A stretch of DNA of 64,000 nt from Acidobacteriota bacterium. Its GTDB lineage: Bacteria; Acidobacteriota; Blastocatellia; Pyrinomonadales; Pyrinomonadaceae. Numbering within the stretch: the stretch's first letter is position 1; every line of letters starts with the position of its first letter. The stretch covers positions 1 to 64,000 of the forward strand of contig JAHBSL010000002.1 of the NCBI GenBank assembly GCA_019639135.1. The letters are read 5' to 3'. Made by a program: the position numbers and the translations under genes. Positions 9,060 through 17,503 of this stretch are shown piece after piece. The notes under the pieces are model-generated. The model was not told where the DNA came from, did no database searches, and saw only the letters and a list, made by a program, of their open reading frames with translations.

Positions 9060-9701
9060 TCACGCCTCGATCCGGCTTGGGCAGATGTCGGCGAGTGTGC
9101 AGCGGCCGCAGAGCGGTTTGCGGGCGTTGCAAACTTGGCGGCCGTGGTAGATAAGCCAATGCGGGAACATCACCCAATGTTTCTTGGGGACGAGTTCTGC
9201 GAGATCGGCCTCGATCTTTTCCGGCGTCTTCGCATCGGTCAGCCCGAGCCGCTGAGAAAGCCGCGATACGTGTGTATCAACGACCACACCTGACGCGATC
9301 CCAAAAGCATTTCCTAAAACAACGTTCGCCGTCTTGCGGGCAACGCCCCCGAGCGTCAAAAGGTCTTCCATCGTCTGCGGAACCTCGCCGCCATAGGTCT
9401 CCAAAAGCCTCTCGCACGCCGCTTTTATATTCTTCGCCTTGTTGCGGAAAAATCCGGTCGAGTGGATCTCTTTTTCGAGCTCCGATTGGGAAAGTTCGGC
9501 AAAGTGTCGCGGCGTCGGGTACTTCCGGAAAAGCTCGGCGGTGACGATATTTACGCGCTCGTCCGTGCATTGTGCCGAAAGGATCGTGGCGATCAAAAGC
9601 TCAAAGGCATTTGTGTGATTGAGCGCGCAATGCGCGTCCGGATAGGCCTTTTTCAGGCGTTTTATAACCTCTTTTGTCTGTGCGGCTCGATCAGGAAGCA
9701 T
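9060..9701 (-). CDS. nth: Endonuclease III (DNA glycosylase / AP lyase)
   Basis: The 213-aa protein is taken from the internal ATG (MLPDRAAQTKEVI); a longer reading from 9737 adds 12 atypical residues. It removes oxidised pyrimidines from DNA in base excision repair. The helix-hairpin-helix region GGVARKTANVVL carries the catalytic Lys, and VVVDTHVSRL carries the catalytic Asp. The C-terminal [4Fe-4S] motif C-x6-C-x2-C-x5-C (CNARKPLCGRCTLADIC) is complete. Length is normal. It is transcribed away from the repeat-rich interval 9702-10019. Confidence 0.96.
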   Translation of the reverse strand: MLPDRAAQTKEVIKRLKKAYPDAHCALNHTNAFELLIATILSAQCTDERVNIVTAELFRKYPTPRHFAELSQSELEKEIHSTGFFRNKAKNIKAACERLLETYGGEVPQTMEDLLTLGGVARKTANVVLGNAFGIASGVVVDTHVSRLSQRLGLTDAKTPEKIEADLAELVPKKHWVMFPHWLIYHGRQVCNARKPLCGRCTLADICPSRIEA

Positions 9702-9763
9702 CCAAGCCAGATTAAAGACCGCCCCGCAACAATGCAAATCAATCGGGCTTTAGATATTATTTA

Positions 9764-9877
9764 GCCACAGAGGGCACAGAGGTTTTTGAGGGATGGTTTT
9801 TAGCCTAGCACAGCGTAATTCTGGTGAATTGTCTGAATATGCAGAAAAATCTCAGTGAACTCTGTGTTCTCGGTGGC
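9764..9877. repeat. CACAGAG-family palindromic element, copy 2
   Basis: This 114-bp element has left arm GCCACAGAGGGCACAGAGG (9764-9782) and right arm ending TCTGTGTTCTCGGTGGC (to 9877). There is no ORF. It lies directly upstream of nth and 12 bp from copy 3. Confidence 0.85.
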
Positions 9878-9888
9878 AAAAATTTGTC

Positions 9889-10002
9889 GCCACAGAGGGC
9901 ACGGAGGAAAATGAGGAATGGGCTTTGGTTTTGGATTGCGTCGGTTAGGTAAACTGTTTGAATTTGAACAAAGAGCTCAGTGAACTCTGTGTTCTCTGTG
10001 GC
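9889..10002. repeat. CACAGAG-family palindromic element, copy 3
   Basis: This second 114-bp copy has left arm 9889-9907 and right arm 9985-10002. It shares the TCAGTGAACTCTGTGTTCT end with copy 2 but its core differs. It ends 17 bp before the start of the GxxExxY gene. Together copies 2 and 3 account for nearly all of the gene-free stretch 9702-10019. Confidence 0.85.
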
Positions 10003-10019
10003 GGAAAACGATTAACTTT

Positions 10020-10412
10020 ATGGATAATCTTTCATCTACTAAGCAGGAGAATGATCGTATTACCGGGGAGATAATTGGTGCGGCGATCGAAGTTCATCGG
10101 GAGCTTGGGCCTGGACTTTTGGAATCCATTTATGAAGAAGCTCTTTGTATTGAACTTGCCCTGCGGGGTATTAATTTCGTCAGGCAAGCTGAAATAGATA
10201 TTGTGTATAAAGGTCGGGTCTTGAAAGGCCAGCGGATCGATCTGATAGTCGAGGGCGAAGTTATTGTCGAGCTTAAATCACTTTCGAAGTTGCCGGATAT
10301 AGCTATGGCCCAGACCCTTTCGTACTTAAAGGCTGCGGGCCTGAAACGGGGATTGATAATCAATTTCGGCGAAAAAAGATTGATCGACGGAGTGAAACGA
10401 GTTTCCAATTAA
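10020..10412 (+). CDS. GxxExxY protein (PD-(D/E)XK nuclease-like), copy 1
   Basis: The 130-aa protein belongs to the GxxExxY family (PF13366/TIGR04256, from memory), assigned to the PD-(D/E)XK nuclease superfamily; its function is unknown. The name motif is GLLESIY (residues 32-38). The putative nuclease residues Asp74 (QRIDLIV) and Glu84-x-Lys86 (VIVELKS) are intact, and Gln98 may be the accessory residue. Palindromic CACAGAG elements flank it on both sides, 17 bp upstream and 13 bp downstream. It has no functional neighbour and may be mobile cargo. A second family member lies at 27599. Confidence 0.9.
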   Translation: MDNLSSTKQENDRITGEIIGAAIEVHRELGPGLLESIYEEALCIELALRGINFVRQAEIDIVYKGRVLKGQRIDLIVEGEVIVELKSLSKLPDIAMAQTLSYLKAAGLKRGLIINFGEKRLIDGVKRVSN

Positions 10413-10425
10413 GGTTTTTGTTTTC

Positions 10426-10487
10426 GCCACAGAGCACACAGAGGTTTTTGAGGTATTGTGCGAAGGTTGGCGCGCTGAAGAATAATT
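10426..10487. repeat. CACAGAG-family element, truncated left half
   Basis: The left arm GCCACAGAGCACACAGAGG (10426-10444) and about 43 bp of core match the left half of the next element, but no right arm is present. It begins 13 bp after the GxxExxY stop codon. Confidence 0.7.
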
Positions 10488-10488
10488 C

Positions 10489-10640
10489 GCCACAGAGGGC
10501 ACGGAGTGTTTTGAGGTTTTGTTCGAAAGTTTGTGCCCGTTTGAAAAATTATCGGAGCAGAGGTGAACGGGGAATCCGTAAGGCTTTTTTCGCGAAGTGG
10601 CAACCAAACAATTCCTCAATATCTCTGTGCCCTCTGTGGC
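10489..10640. repeat. CACAGAG-family palindromic element, long copy
   Basis: The element is 152 bp, with left arm 10489-10506 and right arm CTCTGTGCCCTCTGTGGC (10623-10640). It ends 10 bp before the aminotransferase ATG, so it forms that gene's whole leader. Its core contains GCAGAGGTGAACGGG, unlike the 113-114-bp copies. Confidence 0.8.
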
Positions 10641-10650
10641 AATAAAAGTA

Positions 10651-11784
10651 ATGAAGGTTCCTTTACTTGATCTTAGTGAACAGAATGCAAAGCTTCGGCC
10701 GGAGATAGAGGCGGCTTTGGGGCGGGTGTTGGATACTAATGCATTCATCCTCGGCGGCGAGGTCGCGGAGCTCGAATGTGAGCTTGCTGGCTATTGCGGG
10801 ACGAAATACGCCATCGGATGCGCTTCGGGCAGCGATGCTTTGCTTCTGGCGATGATGGCATTTGATATCGGCCCGGGCGACGAAGTTATTACCACACCGT
10901 ACAGCTTTTTTGCGACCGTAAGTGCAATTACCAGGCTCGGTGCGACTCCCATTTTTGTCGATATCGAACCCGATACTTACAATATCGATGTCTCGCAGAT
11001 CGAGGCAAAGATCACCGAACGCACGAAGGCTATTCAGCCCGTCCATCTTTTCGGACAGTGCGCAGATATGGCCGCACTGAACGCTATCTCGGAGAAACAC
11101 GGCATACCTCTTATCGAGGACGCGGCACAGGCGATCGGGGCTGAGGAGAATGGAGTTCGGGCGGGGAATATGTCCGCCGTCGGCTGCTTTTCTTTCTATC
11201 CATCGAAGAATCTCGGCGGCATGGGCGATGGCGGATTCATGACCGCGAACGATGACGAGATCGCCGAGAAGTTAAAGGCACTTCGTGTTCATGGATCAAA
11301 GGAACGGTATTTTCATAAATGGGTCGGACTGAATTCAAGGCTTGACGGCTTTCAGGGAGCGGTTCTCAGAGTGAAACTTCCGCATCTTGACGAGTGGTCG
11401 GATAAACGTAAAGCCAACGCAGAACGATACGGCGAACTTTTTTCCGCCGCGGGGCTGTCGGGCGAAATTTCGCTGCCATATGAACGCCCGAACGTCCGCC
11501 ATATTTATAATCAATACGTTGTAAGGGTTCCCGCGGGCCGCGATCAGCTTCGCGCATTTCTAGCGGAGAAAGGCGTCGGCACCGATATCTATTATCCGGT
11601 CCCGCTGCACCTTCAGGAGTGCTTTGAATTTGTCGGCTACAAGGCGGGCGATCTTCCCGAGGCCGAGCGGGCCGCCCGCGAAACGCTGGCATTGCCGATC
11701 TATCCCGAACTTCGGCCGGAACAGCAGGAATATGTAGTTGCCGCGATCGCGGAATTCTTTGCCGGCCGCTCGGCAACTGCCTAA
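10651..11784 (+). CDS. DegT/DnrJ/EryC1/StrS family aminotransferase
   Basis: The 377-aa PLP enzyme starts at ATG 10651 (MKVPLLDLSEQN). The longer frame from 10597 only translates repeat DNA. The PLP lysine is Lys186 in FSFYPSKNLGGMGDGG, and the Asp of LIEDAAQAIGA contacts the cofactor ring. The family transaminates keto-sugar nucleotides to make amino sugars for surface polysaccharides. The next genes (TPR protein, O-antigen ligase) support a polysaccharide role, but the exact sugar cannot be told. Its leader is entirely a palindromic repeat. Confidence 0.93.
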   Translation: MKVPLLDLSEQNAKLRPEIEAALGRVLDTNAFILGGEVAELECELAGYCGTKYAIGCASGSDALLLAMMAFDIGPGDEVITTPYSFFATVSAITRLGATPIFVDIEPDTYNIDVSQIEAKITERTKAIQPVHLFGQCADMAALNAISEKHGIPLIEDAAQAIGAEENGVRAGNMSAVGCFSFYPSKNLGGMGDGGFMTANDDEIAEKLKALRVHGSKERYFHKWVGLNSRLDGFQGAVLRVKLPHLDEWSDKRKANAERYGELFSAAGLSGEISLPYERPNVRHIYNQYVVRVPAGRDQLRAFLAEKGVGTDIYYPVPLHLQECFEFVGYKAGDLPEAERAARETLALPIYPELRPEQQEYVVAAIAEFFAGRSATA

Positions 11785-11791
11785 GAATTAA

Positions 11792-13072
11792 ATGTCCCGG
11801 ATCGACACGAGAGACACGAAAGTAAAGATAGCGATCGGCGTCCTGCTGGCGGCGACGCTCGTTTTCGTGTGGTTCGGCGTCAGATGGCAGATCGGTAATA
11901 TGCTTGCCGAGCTTACATCTCCGGCCCAACCGGATTCGGAAGCGATCGCCGGCGTCGCGGTCTCGCTCGCACCCGGCGATCCGCTCGCCGCGTGGCTCCG
12001 GGCAAGCAAAGAGCGGGAGAATTTTTCGGCCGAGAGCATCGAGAACTCGGTCCGGCTGTTTGAAGATACGGTCCGGCTCTCGCCATACGATTTTCGGTGG
12101 TGGATCGAGCTTGGCCGAGCCTACGAACAAGCAGAGCGTTTTGAAGAAGCGGAAAATGCCATTAAGCGTTCGATAGAATTGGCCCCGGAATACACTTTCC
12201 CGCGTTGGCAATACGGAAATTTCCTTCTCCGCCGCGGCCGCCGGGACGAGGCATTCGCCGAACTTAACAAAGCAGCACAAAAAAGCAGCGTTTATCGCGA
12301 ACAGGTCTTCTCGCTTGCCTGGGATTACTTCGGAAAAGACGCCGCCGAGGTCGAAAAGATCGCCGGAGACGCCCCGGACGTAAGGGCCAGCCTCGCGCTC
12401 TTTTTCGCCGCCCGCGGGGCCTCGGCCGATGCCCTCCGGAACTGGAACCTGCTCACCCAGGAACAAAAAGCAGCGAGCGACACTCTTCCCCGCACCATAG
12501 CGATGGGGCTTTTCAGCCGGCGGGCGTTTCGTGAGGCGGCGGAATTTGCCCGGGACTCGGGGATCGACCCCGAAGCACGCGCCGAGCAGATGACGAACGC
12601 CGGATTTGAGAAATTCATCGGTGCGGCGGAGGAAACGCTCTTCGGCTGGCGTATCCAACGCGGAGAACCGCGTGTGGACATGACTCCGGATTCCGGTGTG
12701 AAGCGGGAAGGAACCCGAAGCTTCCGGATCACTTTCAAGGGCTTCAATAAACCTGAGTTCTATAACGTTGTTCAGGTAGTTCCCGTCACGCCCGGAGCTT
12801 CATATCGCCTGACCTATTGGATAAGAACGGAAAACCTAAGATCGGGCGGCCCGCCTTTTATTCAGGTCGCCAATGCGAACGATGACACGATGATCGTAAA
12901 TGGCGAGAGCTTTCCCGAGGGAACGGCCGACTGGCAGCAAAGAACGATAGAATTTACCGCTCCCGAGAACTGCGAGGGAGTTTATGTGAGAACTGCGAGA
13001 ATAACCTGCGGGCCGGAATGTCCGATCGTCGGCACAGCCTGGCTTGATGACTTTGCGATAGAGAGAAAGTAG
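11792..13072 (+). CDS. Membrane-anchored TPR protein with C-terminal carbohydrate-binding-like domain
   Basis: The 426-aa protein starts 7 bp after the aminotransferase. One N-terminal membrane segment lies at about residues 10-30 (VKIAIGVLLAATLVFVWFGV). TPR-like helices fill about 70-260 (for example LGRAYEQAERFEEAENAIKRSIELAPEYTFP). The last ~140 residues look like a jelly-roll domain of the kind seen in carbohydrate-binding modules (SYRLTYWIRTENLRSGGPPFIQV). Two closely placed cysteines (CGPEC) are near the end. The next gene is an O-antigen ligase homologue, so a role in export or ligation of surface glycan is likely but unproven. Confidence 0.8.
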   Translation: MSRIDTRDTKVKIAIGVLLAATLVFVWFGVRWQIGNMLAELTSPAQPDSEAIAGVAVSLAPGDPLAAWLRASKERENFSAESIENSVRLFEDTVRLSPYDFRWWIELGRAYEQAERFEEAENAIKRSIELAPEYTFPRWQYGNFLLRRGRRDEAFAELNKAAQKSSVYREQVFSLAWDYFGKDAAEVEKIAGDAPDVRASLALFFAARGASADALRNWNLLTQEQKAASDTLPRTIAMGLFSRRAFREAAEFARDSGIDPEARAEQMTNAGFEKFIGAAEETLFGWRIQRGEPRVDMTPDSGVKREGTRSFRITFKGFNKPEFYNVVQVVPVTPGASYRLTYWIRTENLRSGGPPFIQVANANDDTMIVNGESFPEGTADWQQRTIEFTAPENCEGVYVRTARITCGPECPIVGTAWLDDFAIERK

Positions 13073-13089
13073 CGGCCGGAAAGACTTTA

Positions 13090-14457
13090 ATGAGGTCAAC
13101 ACTTGCACAAAAGACGGCATTTGCCTTCCTGCTCGGGCTGGCGGGCTTTATCACGCTGGCATACGGCGGAGTTCACCAGCCGATAATCGTGGTTTACTAC
13201 GCGGCGATCGCTCTTGTGATCGTGCTTGTCGCCGTGGATGCTTTCCGCTCGGGATCGATCGCCGTGGACAATAGCTACGTCTCGGTTGTCATTCTGGCGG
13301 CTGCGATTTACGGGCTGATTCAGGTGATCCCTTTCGGAGAAGCTGCTGCCGCTTCCGGGCTTGCCGGAGTTCCGGCGACGATCTCGCTAGACCCATTTGC
13401 AACGAAACAATCCGCTCTCAATTTCTTTGCCCTATTTCTTTTGCTCACAGCCTTCGTCGCCGTGCTCGATAAGAATAAACGGATACATAAGGTCGTCATC
13501 GCAATAACGGTCTTCGGTTTTGCCTACGCATTTTTTGCCATCCTGCAATCGTTTTTGAGTCCGGGAAAGATATACGGAATTTATGAGGTCAACGCCCAGA
13601 CTTCCTTCGGTTCGTTCGTAAATCGCCACAACTTTGCGGCATTTATGGAGATGGCGATCGCACTTCCGCTCGGGCTTCTCTTTGCCGGAGCGGTCGAACG
13701 GGACAAAAAGCTGCTCTATATCACGGCCGTGACGCTGATGGGGGTTGCCTTGCTGCTTAGCGGTTCCCGCGGCGGCCTGGTGGCCTTTGTTGCCCAACTC
13801 GTTTTCCTTGCTTTGGTTACGCTCGGGAAAGGCGGCGGCAAGAAACTCGCGCTTCGGATCGCATTGGTCGTTCTTTTATTTGGGGCGATTGTTGGAGGGT
13901 CGATATTTGTCGGCGGCGAAAGCTCGCTGACGCGGATAGCGGAGACGGCCACTTCCGATAACATCACAAGCGACCGCTCGCATATCTGGGGCGTTACTTT
14001 GAAGATGATCGCGGCAAACATGCCGTTCGGGGCCGGATTTGGAGCATACGGAGTTGCATATACGCCGCACGATTCACTTACGGGCCTCGAACGCGTCGAG
14101 CAGGCTCACAATGATTATCTTCAGGTGCTTTCGGACGCGGGCCTGCCGGGTTTGATCATCGGCGGAGCGTTCCTTTTTCTTATCTTCAGGCTGGCAAGGC
14201 AGGGAATGTCGGCGGGAAATCAGTGGCGGCGGGCGGTTTCTATCGGTGCGGCCTCAGGGATCTTTGCCATACTTGTCCACAGCATCTTCGACTTTGTTCT
14301 TCATATCACCGCGATCTCGGTCACGTTCGTGATGCTGATCGCGGTACTAATTGCAGCGAAGGAAAGTTATGACGACGACTTTCCGGACGATCCGGCCGCC
14401 CACCACAGGCACCGGCCGCGTAGGTCAAAGGGAAAGATAGCAAGTTTTAGAAAGTAG
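13090..14457 (+). CDS. O-antigen ligase / polymerase family membrane protein (Wzy_C)
   Basis: The 455-aa polytopic protein has about 10-12 hydrophobic segments. The large periplasmic loop before the late helices holds the conserved features of the O-antigen ligase family: SGSRGGLVAF, FGAGFGAYGVAY and an ERVEQAHNDYLQVLSDAGLPGL block, where the His-Asn-Asp-Tyr region is typical. It would attach or polymerise undecaprenyl-linked glycan at the periplasmic face. The C-terminus is His/Arg-rich (HHRHRPRRSKGK). It follows the TPR gene by 17 bp in one transcription unit and ends 1 bp from the convergent pssA. Confidence 0.9.
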   Translation: MRSTLAQKTAFAFLLGLAGFITLAYGGVHQPIIVVYYAAIALVIVLVAVDAFRSGSIAVDNSYVSVVILAAAIYGLIQVIPFGEAAAASGLAGVPATISLDPFATKQSALNFFALFLLLTAFVAVLDKNKRIHKVVIAITVFGFAYAFFAILQSFLSPGKIYGIYEVNAQTSFGSFVNRHNFAAFMEMAIALPLGLLFAGAVERDKKLLYITAVTLMGVALLLSGSRGGLVAFVAQLVFLALVTLGKGGGKKLALRIALVVLLFGAIVGGSIFVGGESSLTRIAETATSDNITSDRSHIWGVTLKMIAANMPFGAGFGAYGVAYTPHDSLTGLERVEQAHNDYLQVLSDAGLPGLIIGGAFLFLIFRLARQGMSAGNQWRRAVSIGAASGIFAILVHSIFDFVLHITAISVTFVMLIAVLIAAKESYDDDFPDDPAAHHRHRPRRSKGKIASFRK

Positions 14458-15318
14458 CTACGCTTCGGCGGTTTGCTCGCGGCCGCGGCGTCTTAGAAGA
14501 GAGAAAACGTACCAAATGACGCCGTGAGAAACATAAATTCCTGAGAGTATCAGCAGCATGTATTCCGAATAAAGCCAGATGAGCATTCCGACCGCTGCGA
14601 TCAGAAGCACTAGGTAAAGATTTCGCCTGCCGGTTCCTGCTGTTTTGAAACTTGTGTATCTGAGTGTGCTGACCATCAAAACTCCTAGCACGGCAATCAA
14701 GACCATCAACAACATCGCATAGAAGCGGGCAAAGCCTTCGCCATACGTGCTGAGCGGCATCGGCGCAAAGTGGACGATCGAGGCCATCAACCCGGCGGCA
14801 GGCGGGATAGGCAGCCCGACGAAATTCTTTTTGTCGAGCTTTGGCGTGCCTTCCATCAGCACACGCGGCCGCGTCGCCTGAAGATTGAACCTCGCAAGCC
14901 GGAACGCTCCGCACATCAGATACATAAAGAGAAGAAAGATCGCGAAACCGTGTTCTGAGGTTTTCTCGCCGAACGACGGGGCAAATCCCCAGCTATATAT
15001 AAGTGCGATCGGTGCAATGCCGAAAGTTAAAACATCTGCGAGGGAATCAAACTGGACGCCGAGTTCGGTCGCGGTCTTCGTCATCCGGGCCACGCGGCCA
15101 TCGAGCGTGTCAAAGAGAATGGCAAGCCCGATCGCGATAGCCGCATAATTGAAATAGCTCGCGGCGGCCGAAGGATTCTCGAATGCAAGGTGAAATCCGC
15201 GGATCGACCAAATGACCGCGAAGAAGCCCATGGCAATATTCGCCGCGGTAAATGCGGTCGGGAGGACGTAAAGCCCTTTCTTTATGCCTTTGTGCCCTTG
15301 ATGTTCTTGGGTCTCCAT
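14458..15318 (-). CDS. pssA: CDP-diacylglycerol-serine O-phosphatidyltransferase
   Basis: The 286-aa integral membrane enzyme makes phosphatidylserine from CDP-diacylglycerol and serine. The CDP-alcohol phosphotransferase signature is complete (D-x2-DG-x2-AR-x8-G-x3-D-x3-D, in DTLDGRVARM...GVQFDSLAD). About eight hydrophobic segments follow the type II (Bacillus-like) layout. It lies 5 bp downstream of psd on the same strand, so the two consecutive steps of phosphatidylethanolamine synthesis are co-transcribed. Confidence 0.95.
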   Translation of the reverse strand: METQEHQGHKGIKKGLYVLPTAFTAANIAMGFFAVIWSIRGFHLAFENPSAAASYFNYAAIAIGLAILFDTLDGRVARMTKTATELGVQFDSLADVLTFGIAPIALIYSWGFAPSFGEKTSEHGFAIFLLFMYLMCGAFRLARFNLQATRPRVLMEGTPKLDKKNFVGLPIPPAAGLMASIVHFAPMPLSTYGEGFARFYAMLLMVLIAVLGVLMVSTLRYTSFKTAGTGRRNLYLVLLIAAVGMLIWLYSEYMLLILSGIYVSHGVIWYVFSLLRRRGREQTAEA

Positions 15319-15323
15319 CGAGT

Positions 15324-15923
15324 CTATTTGATCCTTGCGATCACGGTTTCTCCGCCGACGACTCGGTCGCCGATCTTTACCTGAAGCTCAACGCTATTTG
15401 GCATCAGAAGATCGGTCCGCGAGCTGAACTTTATCAGCCCGAATCGCTGGCCTTTCTCAAGCTCGTCTCCAACTCCGTTCCAGCAAACTATCCGCCGGGC
15501 GACAAGTCCGGCGATCTGTGTGCATACGACCGTGATCTTCTTGCCGCGGATAGTAAGCGAATTTCGCTCATTGACGAGGCTCGATTCATTACTGGTTGCC
15601 GGGCCTTTTTTTCCTTTGATGTATTCTGCTTTCTCAATTACTCCGGCGATCGGCGATCGGTTTATGTGAACATCCAGCGGCGAAAGAAAAACGCTGACAA
15701 GCGTGCCTTTCTCGCTGACATCGATGCGTGTCACTTTTCCATCCGCAGCCGAGACAATGATGTCCTCGCCTTCCGGTATGACCCGGTGCGGGTCGCGGAA
15801 GAAATACGCCATAAAAGCCGCAATGGCCGCAAATGCGAAAGCCACCGGCCAAAGCTGCAGATAGCCGGCGATCAGTGCAAGCAGTGCCGGAACAATTACG
15901 AATGGAAATCCTTCTTTTGCCAC
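15324..15923 (-). CDS. psd: Phosphatidylserine decarboxylase (short, archaeal-type)
   Basis: The 199-aa proenzyme belongs to the short PSD type with two N-terminal membrane segments (residues 8-42). It makes phosphatidylethanolamine from phosphatidylserine after self-cleavage creates a pyruvoyl group. Conserved FFRDPHRVIP, FLSPLDVHINRSP and a C-terminal IKFSSRTDLLMP are present. The usual cleavage pair in this position is Gly-Ser; here it reads Ser167-Ser168, so the pyruvoyl-forming serine is kept and the preceding glycine is replaced. It is upstream of pssA in a two-gene unit. Confidence 0.92.
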   Translation of the reverse strand: MAKEGFPFVIVPALLALIAGYLQLWPVAFAFAAIAAFMAYFFRDPHRVIPEGEDIIVSAADGKVTRIDVSEKGTLVSVFLSPLDVHINRSPIAGVIEKAEYIKGKKGPATSNESSLVNERNSLTIRGKKITVVCTQIAGLVARRIVCWNGVGDELEKGQRFGLIKFSSRTDLLMPNSVELQVKIGDRVVGGETVIARIK

Positions 15924-16022
15924 AGGAAGATGAGTTACGGGGGCGGCTTTCCTCCACCCGCTTTACGCTCCAAGCGAAAGTAAGGTAAAAGTTTATCCGA
16001 TACGAAGCGGTTTTGCGAACAC

Positions 16023-16054
16023 GAAAAAGCCCGCCGTCATCGGACAAGCGGGCG
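16023..16054 (-). terminator. Rho-independent terminator downstream of the small membrane gene
   Basis: Read on the minus strand, GCCCGC, a 12-nt loop region and GGCGGGC are followed by TTTTTCG. It lies between the small membrane protein gene and psd and ends transcription from the ZIP side. Confidence 0.75.
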
Positions 16055-16078
16055 AAAGGAGGATCAAATGAAGAACGG

Positions 16079-16285
16079 TCATCGAACGGGATTGTCCTTT
16101 GCGTAGCTGTAAGCACACCAGGCAGCGATAAAATGAACTACCCAGCCGAGCGTGCCGGCGGAGCCTATCCAGGAAACACCGGTCAGAAGAAGCCAGATGA
16201 TACCAACGATCACCCGACCGTTATATATCTGCCCGACACCCGGAATAAGGAAACTCAAAATACCAGCTATGAACGGATCTCTCAT
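16079..16285 (-). CDS. Small two-helix membrane protein (TM2-like)
   Basis: The 68-aa protein reads MRDPFIAGILSFLIPGVGQ, then a short polar turn (IYNGR), then two more hydrophobic stretches. The pattern IPGVGQIYNGR matches TM2-type proteins. The start at 16285 is chosen over upstream in-frame ATGs because GGAGGCGAG precedes it. It lies downstream of the ZIP transporter gene, about 60 bp away, and is followed by a terminator. Function is unknown. Confidence 0.7.
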   Translation of the reverse strand: MRDPFIAGILSFLIPGVGQIYNGRVIVGIIWLLLTGVSWIGSAGTLGWVVHFIAAWCAYSYAKDNPVR

Positions 16286-16345
16286 CGTGAATCTCGCCTC
16301 CATCATCTTATACGCCCGGCGATGTGGGAAGGTTCCCAAAATCGA

Positions 16346-17149
16346 TCAATGCGAATGCGAAAAAAAGCTGAGGAGATAACGGACCAGAAAAAAGAGCCCG
16401 ACACCGCCAAATACCGAGAGAGAAACGAAAGGACGCTTGCCGCCGTGGTGGTTCACTTCGGGAATTAGATCGCTCGCCGCAACATAAAGCGTAACTCCGG
16501 CCGCGAGCGGCAAGGCATACATAACTGCATTCTCAAACCGAGATCCGACGAGATAAAAACCGATAACGCCAAGCAATGTTGCCGATCCGATAAGTCCGGT
16601 GGCGATCAAAACCTCGCGAAACCCGCGGCCAGAGGCGAGGACCATCGAACCGATGGTAAATCCTTCCGGAAGCTTGTGCATAAATACCGCAAGGAATACC
16701 AGGAACCCGACATGCGGATCTATCTGTGCAGCGGCGGCGATAGAAACACCGTCAAAAAACGTGTGGATCAATAAACCCGCGATCCCGGCATATGCCGACC
16801 GCACGGAAAGCACCGTATCGATATGAACCTCTTCTCCAAGGTGGAAATGCGGGGCTATTGTGTGTTCAAAGAACTGCGTTGCAAGGTAACCGACAGTAAC
16901 AAGAAGAAACGGGACCGTGTAACGCTCGGGGCCGGCCATCACGTCTCGCGACCAGAGTTCGAGAGCTCGGGGAAAGATCTCCAGCAATGTGACCGCAAAC
17001 ATAAATCCTGCACCAACGGCGAGCAGGTAATTAAGGTATTTCTTGTAAGTCGTATGCACCCGAGAGGGAAACAGAAGCAGTCCTCCGACCACGTTGCCGA
17101 TTCCGGCAAGTGCCCCGAAAACAATCAACTGAAAGAAAAGATAAGACAT
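16346..17149 (-). CDS. ZIP family metal transporter
   Basis: The 267-aa protein has eight hydrophobic segments. The metal-binding signatures of ZIP helices IV and V are visible: HTFFDGVSIAAA and HKLPEGFTIGSMV, each with the His/Glu or His/Asp residues that bind zinc or iron in the pore. The histidine-rich tail (FFSHSH) and AGVTLYVAASDLIPEVNHHGG are also typical. It imports zinc or a related divalent ion into the cytoplasm. It diverges from the dcw promoter region. Confidence 0.92.
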   Translation of the reverse strand: MSYLFFQLIVFGALAGIGNVVGGLLLFPSRVHTTYKKYLNYLLAVGAGFMFAVTLLEIFPRALELWSRDVMAGPERYTVPFLLVTVGYLATQFFEHTIAPHFHLGEEVHIDTVLSVRSAYAGIAGLLIHTFFDGVSIAAAAQIDPHVGFLVFLAVFMHKLPEGFTIGSMVLASGRGFREVLIATGLIGSATLLGVIGFYLVGSRFENAVMYALPLAAGVTLYVAASDLIPEVNHHGGKRPFVSLSVFGGVGLFFLVRYLLSFFSHSH

Positions 17150-17272
17150 ACGCTCGAAAGCCGAATAGGAGACTCTACCGCAAAAATCGGGTTATGTGAA
17201 TCGAGGGAGATGGCCGAATCAAGCAATTTGAAGAAATCTTAAGCAGTTGATTAAAATTTATGCAAAAATCTC

Positions 17273-17302
17273 TTGACATTGCATAAGCGTTCGGACTAAT
17301 AT
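17273..17302 (+). promoter_or_regulatory. Sigma70-type promoter of the dcw cluster
   Basis: A consensus TTGACA (17273-17278), an 18-bp spacer and TAATAT (17297-17302) lie about 230 bp upstream of rsmH, in an A/T-rich patch. The gap 17150-17530 holds no gene; in particular no mraZ is present where many bacteria have it. Confidence 0.75.
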
Positions 17303-17503
17303 AACTGAGTCTTTAGGGGCAATTGACAAGCAAATGCAAAGAAATGGCCAAAAGTTAGTCTCCCGAAGGTTTAAGCAGTTGGCGCATTTTCGGCAAACGT
17401 TTTGGCGAGTGTCCTTTCAGGCACGGTGAATGGCGGAATGCAGGCCGCCGGAAGCCGATTCAGCAATAACTTTTCCTTAAGAAGTAAATATTTCAGTTCG
17501 AGA

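Noticed and set aside
7857..10640. CRISPR array
   Set aside because: The repeats are palindromic elements over 100 bp long at irregular spacing, without uniform spacers or cas genes.
10597..10650. Extended N-terminus of the aminotransferase
   Set aside because: The extra 18 residues translate the right arm of a palindromic element; family proteins begin at about ATG 10651.
11366..12658. 430-aa minus-strand frame
   Set aside because: It is a shadow of the aminotransferase and TPR genes in G+C-rich DNA.
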